Origin: Sphingobacterium corticibacterium | GTDB lineage: Bacteria; Bacteroidota; Bacteroidia; Sphingobacteriales; Sphingobacteriaceae | Reading direction: 5' to 3' | Assembly (NCBI RefSeq): GCF_004208525.1 | Contig: NZ_SGIT01000002.1 | Location: 1,488,001-1,552,000, forward strand | Length of the DNA: 64,000 nucleotides | Part shown: piece by piece, positions 46,756-55,264 of the stretch | Numbering within the stretch: the first letter of the stretch is position 1 | Layout of the letters: each line of letters starts with the position of its first letter | Notes under the pieces: generated by a model | Databases searched by the model: none | What the model was told of the DNA's origin: nothing | Seen by the model: the letters and a program-made list of their open reading frames with translations, nothing else | Position numbers and translations under genes: made by a program

Positions 46756-46869
46756 AATGGAAACAAAGGAGTTTATCTTTTTTATTAAGCATTTTTGTTT
46801 ATTTTTAAAGACATGGATGAACTTATTTAAATTCGGTTCGTGAATGCAAAGCATTTTATTTAGGTTTGA

Positions 46870-47589
46870 ATGATGTCTTTAGGAACGCTATATCTTATCC
46901 CAGTGCCATTGGCTGAAAACGCAGAGAAACTGTCATACACGTTGTTCCATCAGGAGCTTATAAATCATATTGACGAGTATGTTGTTGAGAATGAGAAAAC
47001 TGCGCGTCGGTTTCTAAAGCAGGCGGGTTTAAAAATACCTCAAAACGAACTGAAAATACACGATTATGGCAAACATGCTCGTGAAATAATCGATTATAAT
47101 CGTATTTTTAAATCGGTTATGGAGGGGAAAGATTTGGGATTGATGTCGGAAGCGGGTTGTCCTGGCGTAGCGGATCCGGGAGCAGACGTTGTTGCTGAAG
47201 CACATAAACGAGGTATAAAGGTGGTTCCATTGGTTGGACCCAGTTCTATTTTGTTGGCGTTGATGGCTTCGGGATTTAGCGGACAAAAGTTTGCCTTCCA
47301 CGGTTATCTTCCGATAGACAAAGGCGAACGGGCGAAAAAAATTAGGGATTTGGAATTTCAATCGCAAAAAGAGCAACAAACCCAGATTTTTATTGAAACA
47401 CCTTTCCGCAATAACGCCCTGTTTGATGATTTACTTAAAAATTCCAAACCGAAAACAATGCTATGTGTAGCTTGTAACATAACGGCGCCTGACGAACAAC
47501 TGTTGACGTTGTCGGTTTCCGAGTGGAAGAACCGAAAACCGGAACTTCATAAGAAGCCCACTATATTTTTGATGTATGTCCAAAATTAA
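46870..47589 (+). CDS. RsmI-like SAM-dependent methyltransferase (tetrapyrrole methylase fold)
   Basis: A 239-residue protein of the tetrapyrrole-methylase superfamily: LGTLYLIPVPL at the N-terminus, GLMSEAGCPGVADPGADVV (RsmI-type), and VPLVGPSSILLALMASGFSGQKFAFHGYLP. It resembles RsmI, which 2'-O-methylates C1402 of 16S rRNA, but lacks the usual C-terminal part and has a divergent N-terminus (PLAENAEKLSYTLF). Many Bacteroidota carry this short paralogue beside a true rsmI elsewhere; the substrate is therefore uncertain. Two adjacent ATGs (46870, 46873) are equally good starts. Confidence 0.8.
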   Translation: MMSLGTLYLIPVPLAENAEKLSYTLFHQELINHIDEYVVENEKTARRFLKQAGLKIPQNELKIHDYGKHAREIIDYNRIFKSVMEGKDLGLMSEAGCPGVADPGADVVAEAHKRGIKVVPLVGPSSILLALMASGFSGQKFAFHGYLPIDKGERAKKIRDLEFQSQKEQQTQIFIETPFRNNALFDDLLKNSKPKTMLCVACNITAPDEQLLTLSVSEWKNRKPELHKKPTIFLMYVQN

Positions 47590-47604
47590 ATTTGTTTGTA
47601 TACC

Positions 47605-48096
47605 ATGTTAGATATAATGCCTGAAAATATAATGGATGATATGGCATTGTATATGCTTATTGGAGGAATAATCCGAATTATAATTTGGATATTTTTTGCC
47701 TTTACCCTTAATCGTACCTTGAAACTCGTAAAAAAAGACAACCTATGTATACTACCTAGTCAAGCATGGTTTGTAGCTGTACCTATATTTAATATCTATT
47801 GGAACTTTGAAGTCGCAAAACGGTTAGCTGATTCGTTAAATAATGAATTTTATGATCGGAAAGTAGAAGTAGAAGAAAGACCCACGCAAAAATGGGGACT
47901 TATATTTGCTTGGACTTTTTTATTAAGTAATATTCCCTTACCGTTGTTTGTGCTGACAATTATCAGTATATTACATTTGGTATATTTTATTACCTATTGG
48001 GTCAAAGTCAATGAATATAAAACACTGCTTCGCATGCATATTGAACATTATGGAAAAGATTTTATAGCAGAGAATAAAAAGGAAACTGAGATATAG
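47605..48096 (+). CDS. Membrane protein, DUF4328-like
   Basis: A 163-residue membrane protein from the ATG at 47605 (an upstream TTG is in frame). Hydrophobic stretches at about residues 15-35, 55-68, 103-115 and 118-135; the motif AWFVAVPIFNIYWNFEVAKRLADSLNNE between the first two is reminiscent of the DUF4328/DUF4234 families. Function unknown. It lies between the methylase gene and the NIF3 gene with gaps of 15 and 6 bp, so it is probably in one transcript with them. Confidence 0.65.
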   Translation: MLDIMPENIMDDMALYMLIGGIIRIIIWIFFAFTLNRTLKLVKKDNLCILPSQAWFVAVPIFNIYWNFEVAKRLADSLNNEFYDRKVEVEERPTQKWGLIFAWTFLLSNIPLPLFVLTIISILHLVYFITYWVKVNEYKTLLRMHIEHYGKDFIAENKKETEI

Positions 48097-48102
48097 GATA
48101 GG

Positions 48103-49200
48103 ATGAAGATTAGAGAGCTTACACAGTACTTAGAACATATTGCGCCATTGGCTTATCAGGAATCGTATGACAATTCTGGTTTAATTGTCGGCTATCCGGA
48201 TGATGAGATACAGCAGGCATTGATTACATTGGATTGTACGGAGGAAATCGTTGATGAAGCTGTACAACGAGGTTGTGATATCATTATCGCACACCACCCA
48301 ATTATATTTAGCGGATTGAAAAAACTGAATGGTAAAAATTATGTGGAGCGGGTGGTTATTAAAGCGATACGCCACGGTATCGCACTTTATGCCATTCACA
48401 CCAATCTAGATAATGTGTTGGGAGGAGTGAGTAGTAAAATAGCCGAAAAGCTAGGGTTGGAATCACACGCCGTTTTACGTCCTAAACGAAATCTGCTCAA
48501 GAAATTGGCCGTCTTCGTGCCGCGCACACATGTGGAGGCGGTTCGAGAAGCATTGTTCGAAGCCGGAGCAGGTGCAATTGGCGATTATGACGAATGTAGT
48601 TATAATACATTAGGGTATGGAACATTTCGGCCATTGGATGGCGCTAACCCAACAATTGGTAAAGTCGATGAACAAGAACGTGTTGAAGAAACAAAGATAG
48701 AGGTTATCTATCCGGAAAGATTGGAACGTTCTATCTTGGTTGCGATGTATGCTGCACATCCTTATGAAGAAGTAGCTCACGATATTTTTGCGTTGGAAAA
48801 TACGCTGCAAACGGTAGGTTCAGGCGCTATCGGCAACTTACCGAATCCGATGAGCGAAACCGAATTCCTAGGATATGTAAAAGATCGATTGAATGTACAG
48901 GTTATTCGGCATACCAAGTTGCTAAAAAAATCCATTTCCAGAGTTGCCGTTTGTGGAGGAGCAGGAGGATTTCTACTAAATGATGCAAAACGTTCGGGCG
49001 CGGATATCTTTATTTCGGCCGATTATAAATACCATGAGTTCTTTGACGCGGAGGATGATATTGTTATTGCAGACATCGGACATTTTGAAAGTGAACAATT
49101 TACGCAGGAATTATTATTAGAAATTATTCAGAAAAAATTTGTTAACTTTGCTGTCCTATTGACAGGAATAGAGACAAATCCTATTAAATATTACGTTTGA
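48103..49200 (+). CDS. NIF3-like (YbgI/YqfO, DUF34) metal-binding protein
   Basis: A 365-residue NIF3 family protein. SYDNSGLIVG, CDIIIAHHPIIFSGLKK and YAIHTNLDNVLGGVS carry the His/Asp ligands of the dinuclear metal site; GGAGGFLLNDAKRSGADIFISADYKYHEF and ADIGHFESEQ complete it. An insert in the middle (about residues 127-230) matches the CutA-like domain of the long YqfO form. Sometimes annotated as GTP cyclohydrolase I type 2, but its physiological reaction is unclear. The stop codon lies 2 bp before the zinc-ribbon gene start; these two genes are commonly paired. Confidence 0.92.
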   Translation: MKIRELTQYLEHIAPLAYQESYDNSGLIVGYPDDEIQQALITLDCTEEIVDEAVQRGCDIIIAHHPIIFSGLKKLNGKNYVERVVIKAIRHGIALYAIHTNLDNVLGGVSSKIAEKLGLESHAVLRPKRNLLKKLAVFVPRTHVEAVREALFEAGAGAIGDYDECSYNTLGYGTFRPLDGANPTIGKVDEQERVEETKIEVIYPERLERSILVAMYAAHPYEEVAHDIFALENTLQTVGSGAIGNLPNPMSETEFLGYVKDRLNVQVIRHTKLLKKSISRVAVCGGAGGFLLNDAKRSGADIFISADYKYHEFFDAEDDIVIADIGHFESEQFTQELLLEIIQKKFVNFAVLLTGIETNPIKYYV

Positions 49201-49202
49201 TA

Positions 49203-49946
49203 ATGGAACAATCCGTAGAACAAAAGCTAAAAGCATTATGGACGCTACAGTCCATCCATACGAAGGTAGATAAGATTCGCCAGGTGCGTGGTGAGTTGCC
49301 TATCGAGGTTGCCGATCTGGAAGATGAGATAGCAGGACTTGATACCCGAATCGAGAAAATCAGAACAGATCTGGATGATTTGGAAGATTCCATCGTGAAT
49401 CGCAGAAACATGATTAAAGACGCACAAGCTGCGATTAAAAAATATGAAGGACAACTGAATGAAGTAAAAAATAATCGTGAATATGACGCTATCTCAAAGG
49501 AGATTGAAATTCAAGGATTAGAAATTCAGGTATGTGAAAAGCGTATTCGTGAAGCAGAATTCGAAATAAAGAACAAAACTGAACTTTACGAAAGCACACA
49601 AAAAAGTCTTGAATATAGTAAAGGTGAATTGGATGTAAAAAAGCAAGAGCTGGAAACGATCACTGGCGAAACGCAAAAGGAAGAAGACACGTTATTAGAT
49701 AAGGCGGCAAAGGCAGAAAAAAATATTGAAGAACGTTTGTTAAAAGTTTATAACAAACTGCGCGGAACGTTCAGAAATGGTCTGGCTGTTGTTTCCATTG
49801 AGCGGGATAGCTGTTCAGGATGTTACAATAAAATTCCACCTCAATTACAATCAGAAATCCGTCAGCGTAAGAAAATCATTATTTGTGAGCACTGTGGAAG
49901 AATCATTGTAGACGAAGGTATCGTTTTCGAAGAAGAGCACGCTTAG
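49203..49946 (+). CDS. Coiled-coil protein with C-terminal C4-type zinc ribbon
   Basis: A 247-residue protein from the ATG at 49203 (a TTG two codons earlier overlaps the NIF3 stop). Residues about 1-175 are a long charged coiled coil (LEDEIAGLDTRIEKIRTDLDDLEDS). The C-terminus has a zinc ribbon with two Cys pairs, CSGCYNK and CEHCGR. The fold is that of the zf-RING_7 family; a Chlamydia member, CdsZ, is linked to secretion, but in Bacteroidota the role is unknown. It is followed by a strong terminator. Confidence 0.88.
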   Translation: MEQSVEQKLKALWTLQSIHTKVDKIRQVRGELPIEVADLEDEIAGLDTRIEKIRTDLDDLEDSIVNRRNMIKDAQAAIKKYEGQLNEVKNNREYDAISKEIEIQGLEIQVCEKRIREAEFEIKNKTELYESTQKSLEYSKGELDVKKQELETITGETQKEEDTLLDKAAKAEKNIEERLLKVYNKLRGTFRNGLAVVSIERDSCSGCYNKIPPQLQSEIRQRKKIIICEHCGRIIVDEGIVFEEEHA

Positions 49947-49968
49947 TCGTATTCTTACGAATATAAAT

Positions 49969-50003
49969 AAATAGCCCCACGATAACCGCGGGGCTATTTT
50001 GTT
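49969..50003 (+). terminator. Terminator after the zinc-ribbon gene
   Basis: A perfect 10-bp stem (49969-49978 with 49990-49999) with an 11-base loop, ending in a T-run, 23 bases after the stop codon. Confidence 0.85.
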
Positions 50004-50033
50004 AAAAAATCTTGCTTACATAAATGAAAATCT

Positions 50034-50957
50034 ATGCATAAAACGGAGATACCACAAAAGAGCCCCTGGACCGACTTCTTGTCGCTAATGTTGATTACTT
50101 TCGTTTGCGTTTTCATTATCTCCTTACTGTTCGGTATAGTAGGAACAGCCATTTTTGGAGATATTGATTTTCTAACAAGTATTTCGAGCGATAGCCCATT
50201 AAAAAAGTATTATTTTTATATTTTCCTAGGGCTAAGTTCGGCCGGAACGTTTCTTTTGCCCGCTTATATTTATCAGTGTAGAAACGAACATGTCGCTATC
50301 CTTCCAAAGGAAAATATAAGCGATTGGAAGCCATATTTATTGGGTATATTATTTCTGTTTGCGTTTTCCCCTTTTATGTCTCTTATTTCGGATTGGAATA
50401 TGCAGATGAAGCTCCCCGAGGCTTGGCAGCGTATAGAACAGTGGATGCGGGAAACGGAGGATGAAGCCGCGTTATTGATGGGAGGATTGTTGATGACCAC
50501 CGAATGGGATAGGCTAGTCCTTAACATTATTGTATTAGCTATTTTGCCCGGTATTGGAGAGGAACTGTTCTTTCGAGGAGCTTTGCAACAGATCGGTACA
50601 CGGATTTTTAAAAATGAATATGTCGCCATTTGGATTGTTGCTGTTATTTTCAGTACGATACACGTTCAATTTTACGGTTTCTTTCCTCGTTTCCTCTTGG
50701 GTGTTTTTTTTGGCTATATGGTCATTTGGACAAGAAATATATGGACGGCTATTGTGGCTCATTTCGTTAACAACAGCATGGTGGTTATATTAGGTTTTTA
50801 TTATGCGACACAAGGTAAAAGTTATACGGAGCTCATGGAAAGCGATTCTTATTCAATAATTGTGTATCTTGGGAGCTTGATTTTCAGTATCATTATTGCT
50901 TTCATATTTTATCAATACACAACAAGACTACATATATATGGAAAAAGGGTGGATTAA
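50034..50957 (+). CDS. CPBP-family intramembrane metalloprotease
   Basis: A 307-residue polytopic membrane protein of the CPBP/Rce1-like (ABI) family. Motif 1 GEELFFRGAL, motif 2 FSTIHVQFYGFFPRFLLG and motif 3 IVAHFVNNSM supply the Glu, Arg and His active-site residues. About eight hydrophobic segments, the first at residues 17-40. Members cleave within membranes or mature peptides; the substrate here is unknown. The 3' end overlaps the DUF2007 gene start by 20 bp, so the two are likely coupled. Confidence 0.9.
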   Translation: MHKTEIPQKSPWTDFLSLMLITFVCVFIISLLFGIVGTAIFGDIDFLTSISSDSPLKKYYFYIFLGLSSAGTFLLPAYIYQCRNEHVAILPKENISDWKPYLLGILFLFAFSPFMSLISDWNMQMKLPEAWQRIEQWMRETEDEAALLMGGLLMTTEWDRLVLNIIVLAILPGIGEELFFRGALQQIGTRIFKNEYVAIWIVAVIFSTIHVQFYGFFPRFLLGVFFGYMVIWTRNIWTAIVAHFVNNSMVVILGFYYATQGKSYTELMESDSYSIIVYLGSLIFSIIIAFIFYQYTTRLHIYGKRVD

Positions 50958-51156
50958 AATACAGACTTATACCGATGCTATTCGGGGAGAGATGGATAAA
51001 CAGATGTTAGCGGAAAGCGGAATTCCCGCAGTGCTGCTGAATAAGCAGGATTCGTCTTTTATGTTTGGAAAAATAGACCTTTTCGTCAATGAAAAAGATT
51101 TTGAACTGGCTCAAAGATTAATTCAAGAAAACGGCACAGAAAAAGATGAAAACTAG
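50938..51156 (+). CDS. DUF2007 domain protein
   Basis: A 72-residue protein from the ATG at 50938 (MEKGWIKIQTYTD); the open frame extends 14 codons into the protease gene but without family-like sequence. IPAVLLNKQDSSFMFGKIDLFVNEKDFELAQRLIQE is the DUF2007 pattern, a small signal-transducer-like fold of unknown role. It overlaps the 3' end of the protease gene and the 5' end of cdsA (11 bp), an arrangement common in Bacteroidota. Confidence 0.85.
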   Translation: MEKGWIKIQTYTDAIRGEMDKQMLAESGIPAVLLNKQDSSFMFGKIDLFVNEKDFELAQRLIQENGTEKDEN

Positions 51157-51946
51157 GGCGATAACTGGATTCTTTTTTATTGTAGTTTTGATCGGTGCGG
51201 TATTGCTTGGACCTTATACCTTTGTTTCTTTTTTTTCTTTGGTAGCGACTTGTTGTGTATATGAGTTTTATCGGATGGTGCGTACGGAAAGCGTCCAACC
51301 ATTGCTTTTATTGGGGGTTGGAATTGCCGCTTTGGGATTCGGTCTCGTTAGTTTTACCCTGTTAGCCTTATTACCCTACTCCGTTTTATCTGCAAGTATC
51401 GTTGCTGTCTTATTGCTTTATATCGCTGCACTTTTTCGCAAAACGCGATACCCTATTCAAGATGTTGCTTATTCGCTTTTCGGGTTGATATATGCGGCAA
51501 TACCATTTATATTTTTTATGGGTTTAGGTTTTGTAGGAGATAGCTATAATGCTTATATTCCCCTTGGTTTTTTGATTCTTTTGTGGACAAATGATACGGG
51601 AGCCTATCTTGCAGGAAGAAGTATGGGGCGGCACAAATTATTCGAACGCATCTCGCCAAATAAAACTTGGGAAGGATTCTTCGGAGGTGTGGTAATGGCC
51701 GTCGTTGCCGGATTTATCCTTTCGCATTATTTTGGGGTTTTGCCGCTATGGAGCTGGGTGTGTATGGCATTGATTATTGGTGTATTCGGAACTTTCGGTG
51801 ATTTGGTGGAATCTATGCTCAAACGCAATGTGGGCGTTAAGGATTCCGGAAATATATTGCCGGGACATGGTGGTCTGCTGGATAGATTTGATGGTTTACT
51901 GATGGCCGCACCATTGGTATATTTGTTTTTGAAAAATATCCTTTAA
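51146..51946 (+). CDS. cdsA: Phosphatidate cytidylyltransferase CdsA
   Basis: Makes CDP-diacylglycerol, the precursor of phospholipids, at the inner membrane. About seven transmembrane helices over 266 residues. The C-terminal signature SMLKRNVGVKDSGNILPGHGG...DRFDG is complete with its acidic metal ligands, and FERISPNKTWEGFFGG precedes it. It overlaps the DUF2007 gene and is followed after 1 bp by the DUF2461 gene. Confidence 0.95.
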   Translation: MKTRAITGFFFIVVLIGAVLLGPYTFVSFFSLVATCCVYEFYRMVRTESVQPLLLLGVGIAALGFGLVSFTLLALLPYSVLSASIVAVLLLYIAALFRKTRYPIQDVAYSLFGLIYAAIPFIFFMGLGFVGDSYNAYIPLGFLILLWTNDTGAYLAGRSMGRHKLFERISPNKTWEGFFGGVVMAVVAGFILSHYFGVLPLWSWVCMALIIGVFGTFGDLVESMLKRNVGVKDSGNILPGHGGLLDRFDGLLMAAPLVYLFLKNIL

Positions 51947-51947
51947 G

Positions 51948-52610
51948 ATGAAAATAGAAAAACAAACATTGGACTTTTTGAACCTACTCTACGAAAACAA
52001 TAACCGGGAATGGTTTCAAGAAAATAAGATGATGTATGAAACAACGTTGGCGAATGTAAAAGATTACATCACACAGCTTATTATTGCGTTATCGGAGTTT
52101 GACCCACATATCAATACGGATATACAAGCTTCGCGCTGTTTGTTTAGGATATATCGTGATACTCGGTTTTCAAAAGATAAGACGCCATATAAGACATGGT
52201 TTGCGGCTGGAATTTCCATCGACGGACGGAAATTGGACGGCCCCGAGTACTATTTGCATATTGAACCGGGGAAGCATTTTTTGGCAGCAGGCTATTGGCG
52301 GCCCGAGAAACATCATTTGCAGGCGATTCGACAGGAAATAGATTATAGTTATCAAGAAATGGTTGATGCGCTTTCACTAGGAAATTGGACAGTAGATGAT
52401 CTATCCACCGAAGATAAATTGAAACGAGCTCCGGCAGGCTATAGTGAAGATGACCCACACATCGAGATCCTAAAACTGAAGAGCTTTATTTTGTACCAAT
52501 CGTTTACAGATGCAGAAATAACCGGTGCTAAATCCTTACAAAAGGTTGTTGATACCGCAAAGCGGATTTTACCCTTTAAACGTTTTATCCACCAAGCATT
52601 AGATCAATAA
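51948..52610 (+). CDS. DUF2461 domain protein
   Basis: A 220-residue soluble protein of the DUF2461 family (TIGR02453). NNREWFQENKMMYET near the N-terminus, CLFRIYRDTRFSKDKTPYKTWFAAGIS and PEYYLHIEPGKHFLAAGYWRPE are the conserved blocks. Function unknown. The ATG follows the cdsA stop by 1 bp, so it is the last gene of the CPBP-DUF2007-cdsA run. It overlaps convergent anmK by 7 bp. Confidence 0.92.
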   Translation: MKIEKQTLDFLNLLYENNNREWFQENKMMYETTLANVKDYITQLIIALSEFDPHINTDIQASRCLFRIYRDTRFSKDKTPYKTWFAAGISIDGRKLDGPEYYLHIEPGKHFLAAGYWRPEKHHLQAIRQEIDYSYQEMVDALSLGNWTVDDLSTEDKLKRAPAGYSEDDPHIEILKLKSFILYQSFTDAEITGAKSLQKVVDTAKRILPFKRFIHQALDQ

Positions 52611-53800
52611 GGGAGACTGATTTTGCCCATGCACACAGCCGGAGAATCTCTAATTTTCCATAATGTAGATACTGAACCGGCTATCGTTTCGTTTGCCAAG
52701 AGAGCAAAAAGACAGGCTTCCTTGGCGTCAGGGTTCAGTCCTAGGGAGCTGAAAGAGGATACCGATATCGAGGGCAGAGCTTCACGAATGTTTTTCATCA
52801 GTAATGGGTTATGTACACCTCCTCCACTTACATATATATGAACATGCTCAAGGTCTTTCGATACACGTCGGATACTATCCGCTATAACTTGTGCCGTAAA
52901 CTTGTTTAAGGTTGCTAGCACATTTTCGGGAGTAAGCGAAGACGTATTAGAAACAAATTGCGCATTTTTCAAATAAGCTAAATTAAACAGTTCTGGCCCA
53001 GTGGTCTTGGGGAAGTCCGCGTCAAAAAAAGGTGTCTTTAGCAAAGCCTCCAAAAGGGCGACATCTATTGTACCATTTTTGGCAAGGAGCGCATTTTCGT
53101 CCATTTCTAACCCGAATTGTTCGAAAACAAACTGGTTCATCATCGTATTTCCAGGTCCGAGATCAGTGGCGTAAGCTTTTAGGCTACTTCCTTGTTTAGG
53201 AAGGAAAGTGAAATTGGATATCCCACCTATATTGAGTAGGAACCTATTTTCGGTTTCTGAGGTAAAAAGAAGGTAATCACCATAAGCGGCCAATGGCGCT
53301 CCTTCTCCTCCAGCTGCCACATGTTTTTGTCGAAAATCTGACACAGTAATGATACCTGTTGTTTGGGCAATATGATCGCCGTCTCCGATTTGCAAGGTAC
53401 TGTTGGGAAAACTTGCTTGTTCCGTCAAACGTTGAGGCGCATGAAAAACCGTTTGTCCATGACTGGCTATTAGATCCACATCTAGTGGAGAGATATTCCA
53501 TTGCTTTAATGTCCGATTGATGAATGTACCATGTGTTTTTCCGATATAGGCATGTAGCCCGCACAACACCTGTTGATCTATTCGGCGTTTGGCGAATATT
53601 TCCCGAATATATTGACGAAAAGTATCCTCATACGGAATACTGATGAAGTTTTCGAGACATAATATCGTCTCTTGACCGCTATTGCCTATATGGCACAACG
53701 CGATATCTAAGCCGTCTAATGACGTTCCAGACATCAGCCCGATGATACGCCGTTCTTTTTGTTGGGCGATGCGATAGAGTTTTTCAATTTGTGGGTTCAT
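52604..53800 (-). CDS. anmK: Anhydro-N-acetylmuramic acid kinase
   Basis: Phosphorylates 1,6-anhydro-MurNAc, recycling cell-wall turnover products to MurNAc-6-phosphate. It has the hexokinase-like fold: GLMSGTSLDGLDIA (about residues 21-34), ASHGQTVFHAP, DTLGPGNTMM-like ATDLGPGNTMMNQF, and VSGGGVHNPLLMKN. Length is 398 residues. murQ and nagZ are not adjacent. The amidase and glucosaminidase genes 6-10 kb away could supply substrate. Confidence 0.94.
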   Translation of the reverse strand: MNPQIEKLYRIAQQKERRIIGLMSGTSLDGLDIALCHIGNSGQETILCLENFISIPYEDTFRQYIREIFAKRRIDQQVLCGLHAYIGKTHGTFINRTLKQWNISPLDVDLIASHGQTVFHAPQRLTEQASFPNSTLQIGDGDHIAQTTGIITVSDFRQKHVAAGGEGAPLAAYGDYLLFTSETENRFLLNIGGISNFTFLPKQGSSLKAYATDLGPGNTMMNQFVFEQFGLEMDENALLAKNGTIDVALLEALLKTPFFDADFPKTTGPELFNLAYLKNAQFVSNTSSLTPENVLATLNKFTAQVIADSIRRVSKDLEHVHIYVSGGGVHNPLLMKNIREALPSISVSSFSSLGLNPDAKEACLFALLANETIAGSVSTLWKIRDSPAVCMGKISLPY

Positions 53801-53822
53801 AAGGTGAAGATAGGAAGGAATT

Positions 53823-53854
53823 TTTGGTTATATCGGCAGATAATTATATTTTTG
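53823..53854 (+). promoter_or_regulatory. Promoter of gcvH
   Basis: TTTG at 53823-53826, a 20-base spacer and TATTTTTG at 53847-53854, 16 bases before the gcvH ATG. A good match to the Bacteroidota consensus. Confidence 0.65.
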
Positions 53855-53870
53855 AACAAATATTATACGT

Positions 53871-54251
53871 ATGAATTTTCCAGCAGAATTAAAATACACG
53901 AAAGATCACGAATGGATCCGTGTAGAGGGTGACGAAGCTGTTATCGGGATTACAGATTTCGCACAACGAGAACTAGGTGATATTGTTTTTGTTGATATCA
54001 ACACTATCGGTGAAGAAGTTGCTGCGAATGAAGTATTTGGTACAGTAGAGGCTGTTAAAACGGTCTCGGACTTATTTATGCCTGTAACAGCTACGGTATT
54101 GGAAGTAAACGAGGGTATTGATGCTTCGCCGGAATTGGTTAATACAGATCCATATGAGGAAGGTTGGATTATCCGTGTGAAACTGAGCAATCCTGCTGAT
54201 GTAGACACCTTATTATCAGCAGATGGATATCAATCGGAAATAAACGCTTAA
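53871..54251 (+). CDS. gcvH: Glycine cleavage system H protein
   Basis: The lipoyl carrier of the glycine cleavage system, shuttling the aminomethyl group between P, T and L proteins. KYTKDHEWIRVEGDEAVIGITDFAQRELGDIVFVD is the conserved front; the lipoylated Lys is in FGTVEAVKTVSDLFMP (about residue 63). Length is 126 residues. No other gcv gene lies near; it is monocistronic between its own promoter and a strong terminator. Confidence 0.97.
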   Translation: MNFPAELKYTKDHEWIRVEGDEAVIGITDFAQRELGDIVFVDINTIGEEVAANEVFGTVEAVKTVSDLFMPVTATVLEVNEGIDASPELVNTDPYEEGWIIRVKLSNPADVDTLLSADGYQSEINA

Positions 54252-54268
54252 AAATTTATAGAGTCTAT

Positions 54269-54313
54269 AAAAGAAGAAGCCGATACTGTCTCACAGTATC
54301 GGCTTCTTCTTTT
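54269..54313. terminator. Bidirectional terminator between gcvH and the DUF6263 gene
   Basis: A perfect 21-bp inverted repeat (54269-54289 with 54293-54313) around a 3-base loop, A-rich at one end and T-rich at the other, between convergent genes. Confidence 0.93.
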
Positions 54314-54327
54314 TATTGTACGTCGAA

Positions 54328-55086
54328 CTAGTCCACTGTCATTTCCACATCACTGATGATAGTAGATCCCTGTACTTCGATAGTTGTTTTTATGGCACTT
54401 GCTACAGTGAAGTGCGTTTGTTTATCTAAGGTATAACTGCCTTTCATTGTTCCAATTTCTTCGCCCGAACTATGCAACATCTTTCCTTGGATATCAATAA
54501 CGTAACCCTCATCATTCTCTTCCAGGAAAGTAGAAGTCATTTCTATGGTTGAAAACAAAGGGTTTTCATTCACCTCGGTGATACTTTCCCAAGATTCGCC
54601 GGGCGTTACCTCGTTGTCAGGGAAAGTAGGTGACATTTTCGAAAAAGAGCTTGCATCAAATCCTTGTGCAACGAAACTGGTAGGTAAATTCACGTCTATT
54701 GTTTTTCCTTTTTCGCTAACGATAGAAGATATCTTTTTATTAATAATTCTGGATAATTGTTCGCCTATCATTTTTGTTGTCTCATCTGTGGACTCTTCTT
54801 CTGAGTTATAGGATACGGTCATCATCTCCGCATTGATATCGGCTTTAATGGTTTTGATAATATTTTCAATCGTAAAGTTTTCATTTTCTTTCTTTGCGGG
54901 AAGCATTTCCATCTTCATATTCATGTCCATTATGACACTTTTTGGGCCATCTATATCTGTTTTCATGAACATATTGAAACGAAGAAGTTTTCCAATTTCG
55001 GGATTCAATTTAAAATTGACAGCTTCTTGTGCCAGTGTAATATGGCTAACGCATAGCGCCAAGCATGTAATAAAGAGTGTTTTCAT
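54328..55086 (-). CDS. Secreted DUF6263-like protein
   Basis: A 252-residue exported protein with signal peptide MKTLFITCLALCVSHITLA (cleavage before QEAVNFK). The mature part opens with FKLNPEIGKLLRFNMFMKTDIDG and contains PTFPDNEVTPGESWESITEV and a final STIISDVEMTVD strand, as in DUF6263 proteins of Bacteroidota. All-beta, function unknown. Single gene between two terminators. Confidence 0.75.
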   Translation of the reverse strand: MKTLFITCLALCVSHITLAQEAVNFKLNPEIGKLLRFNMFMKTDIDGPKSVIMDMNMKMEMLPAKKENENFTIENIIKTIKADINAEMMTVSYNSEEESTDETTKMIGEQLSRIINKKISSIVSEKGKTIDVNLPTSFVAQGFDASSFSKMSPTFPDNEVTPGESWESITEVNENPLFSTIEMTSTFLEENDEGYVIDIQGKMLHSSGEEIGTMKGSYTLDKQTHFTVASAIKTTIEVQGSTIISDVEMTVD

Positions 55087-55190
55087 CTAGTTTTTTCAAA
55101 AGGCTGATGAGGGCTTTCCTGATCTCATCGGGAGCGGTTTCATCGATATATAGTAATGTAGCGTGAATATAGGAAAATTGGTTAAAGGAA

Positions 55191-55239
55191 AAAAATAAAA
55201 AGGGCCTTCCGTATAATATGGAAGGCCCTTTTTATTTTT
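55191..55239 (-). terminator. Terminator of pdhB
   Basis: A perfect 20-bp inverted repeat (55191-55210 with 55220-55239), core AAGGGCCTTCC, 9-base loop, 25 bases after the pdhB stop, with T-rich flank on the minus strand. Confidence 0.9.
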
Positions 55240-55264
55240 TTATCCCTCAGAAAGAGGTCTTAAA

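Noticed and set aside
46519..46854. 111-codon minus-strand open frame next to apaG
   Set aside because: Ile/Lys/Asn-rich translation typical of AT-rich noise, no family resemblance, and it overlaps a better plus-strand candidate.
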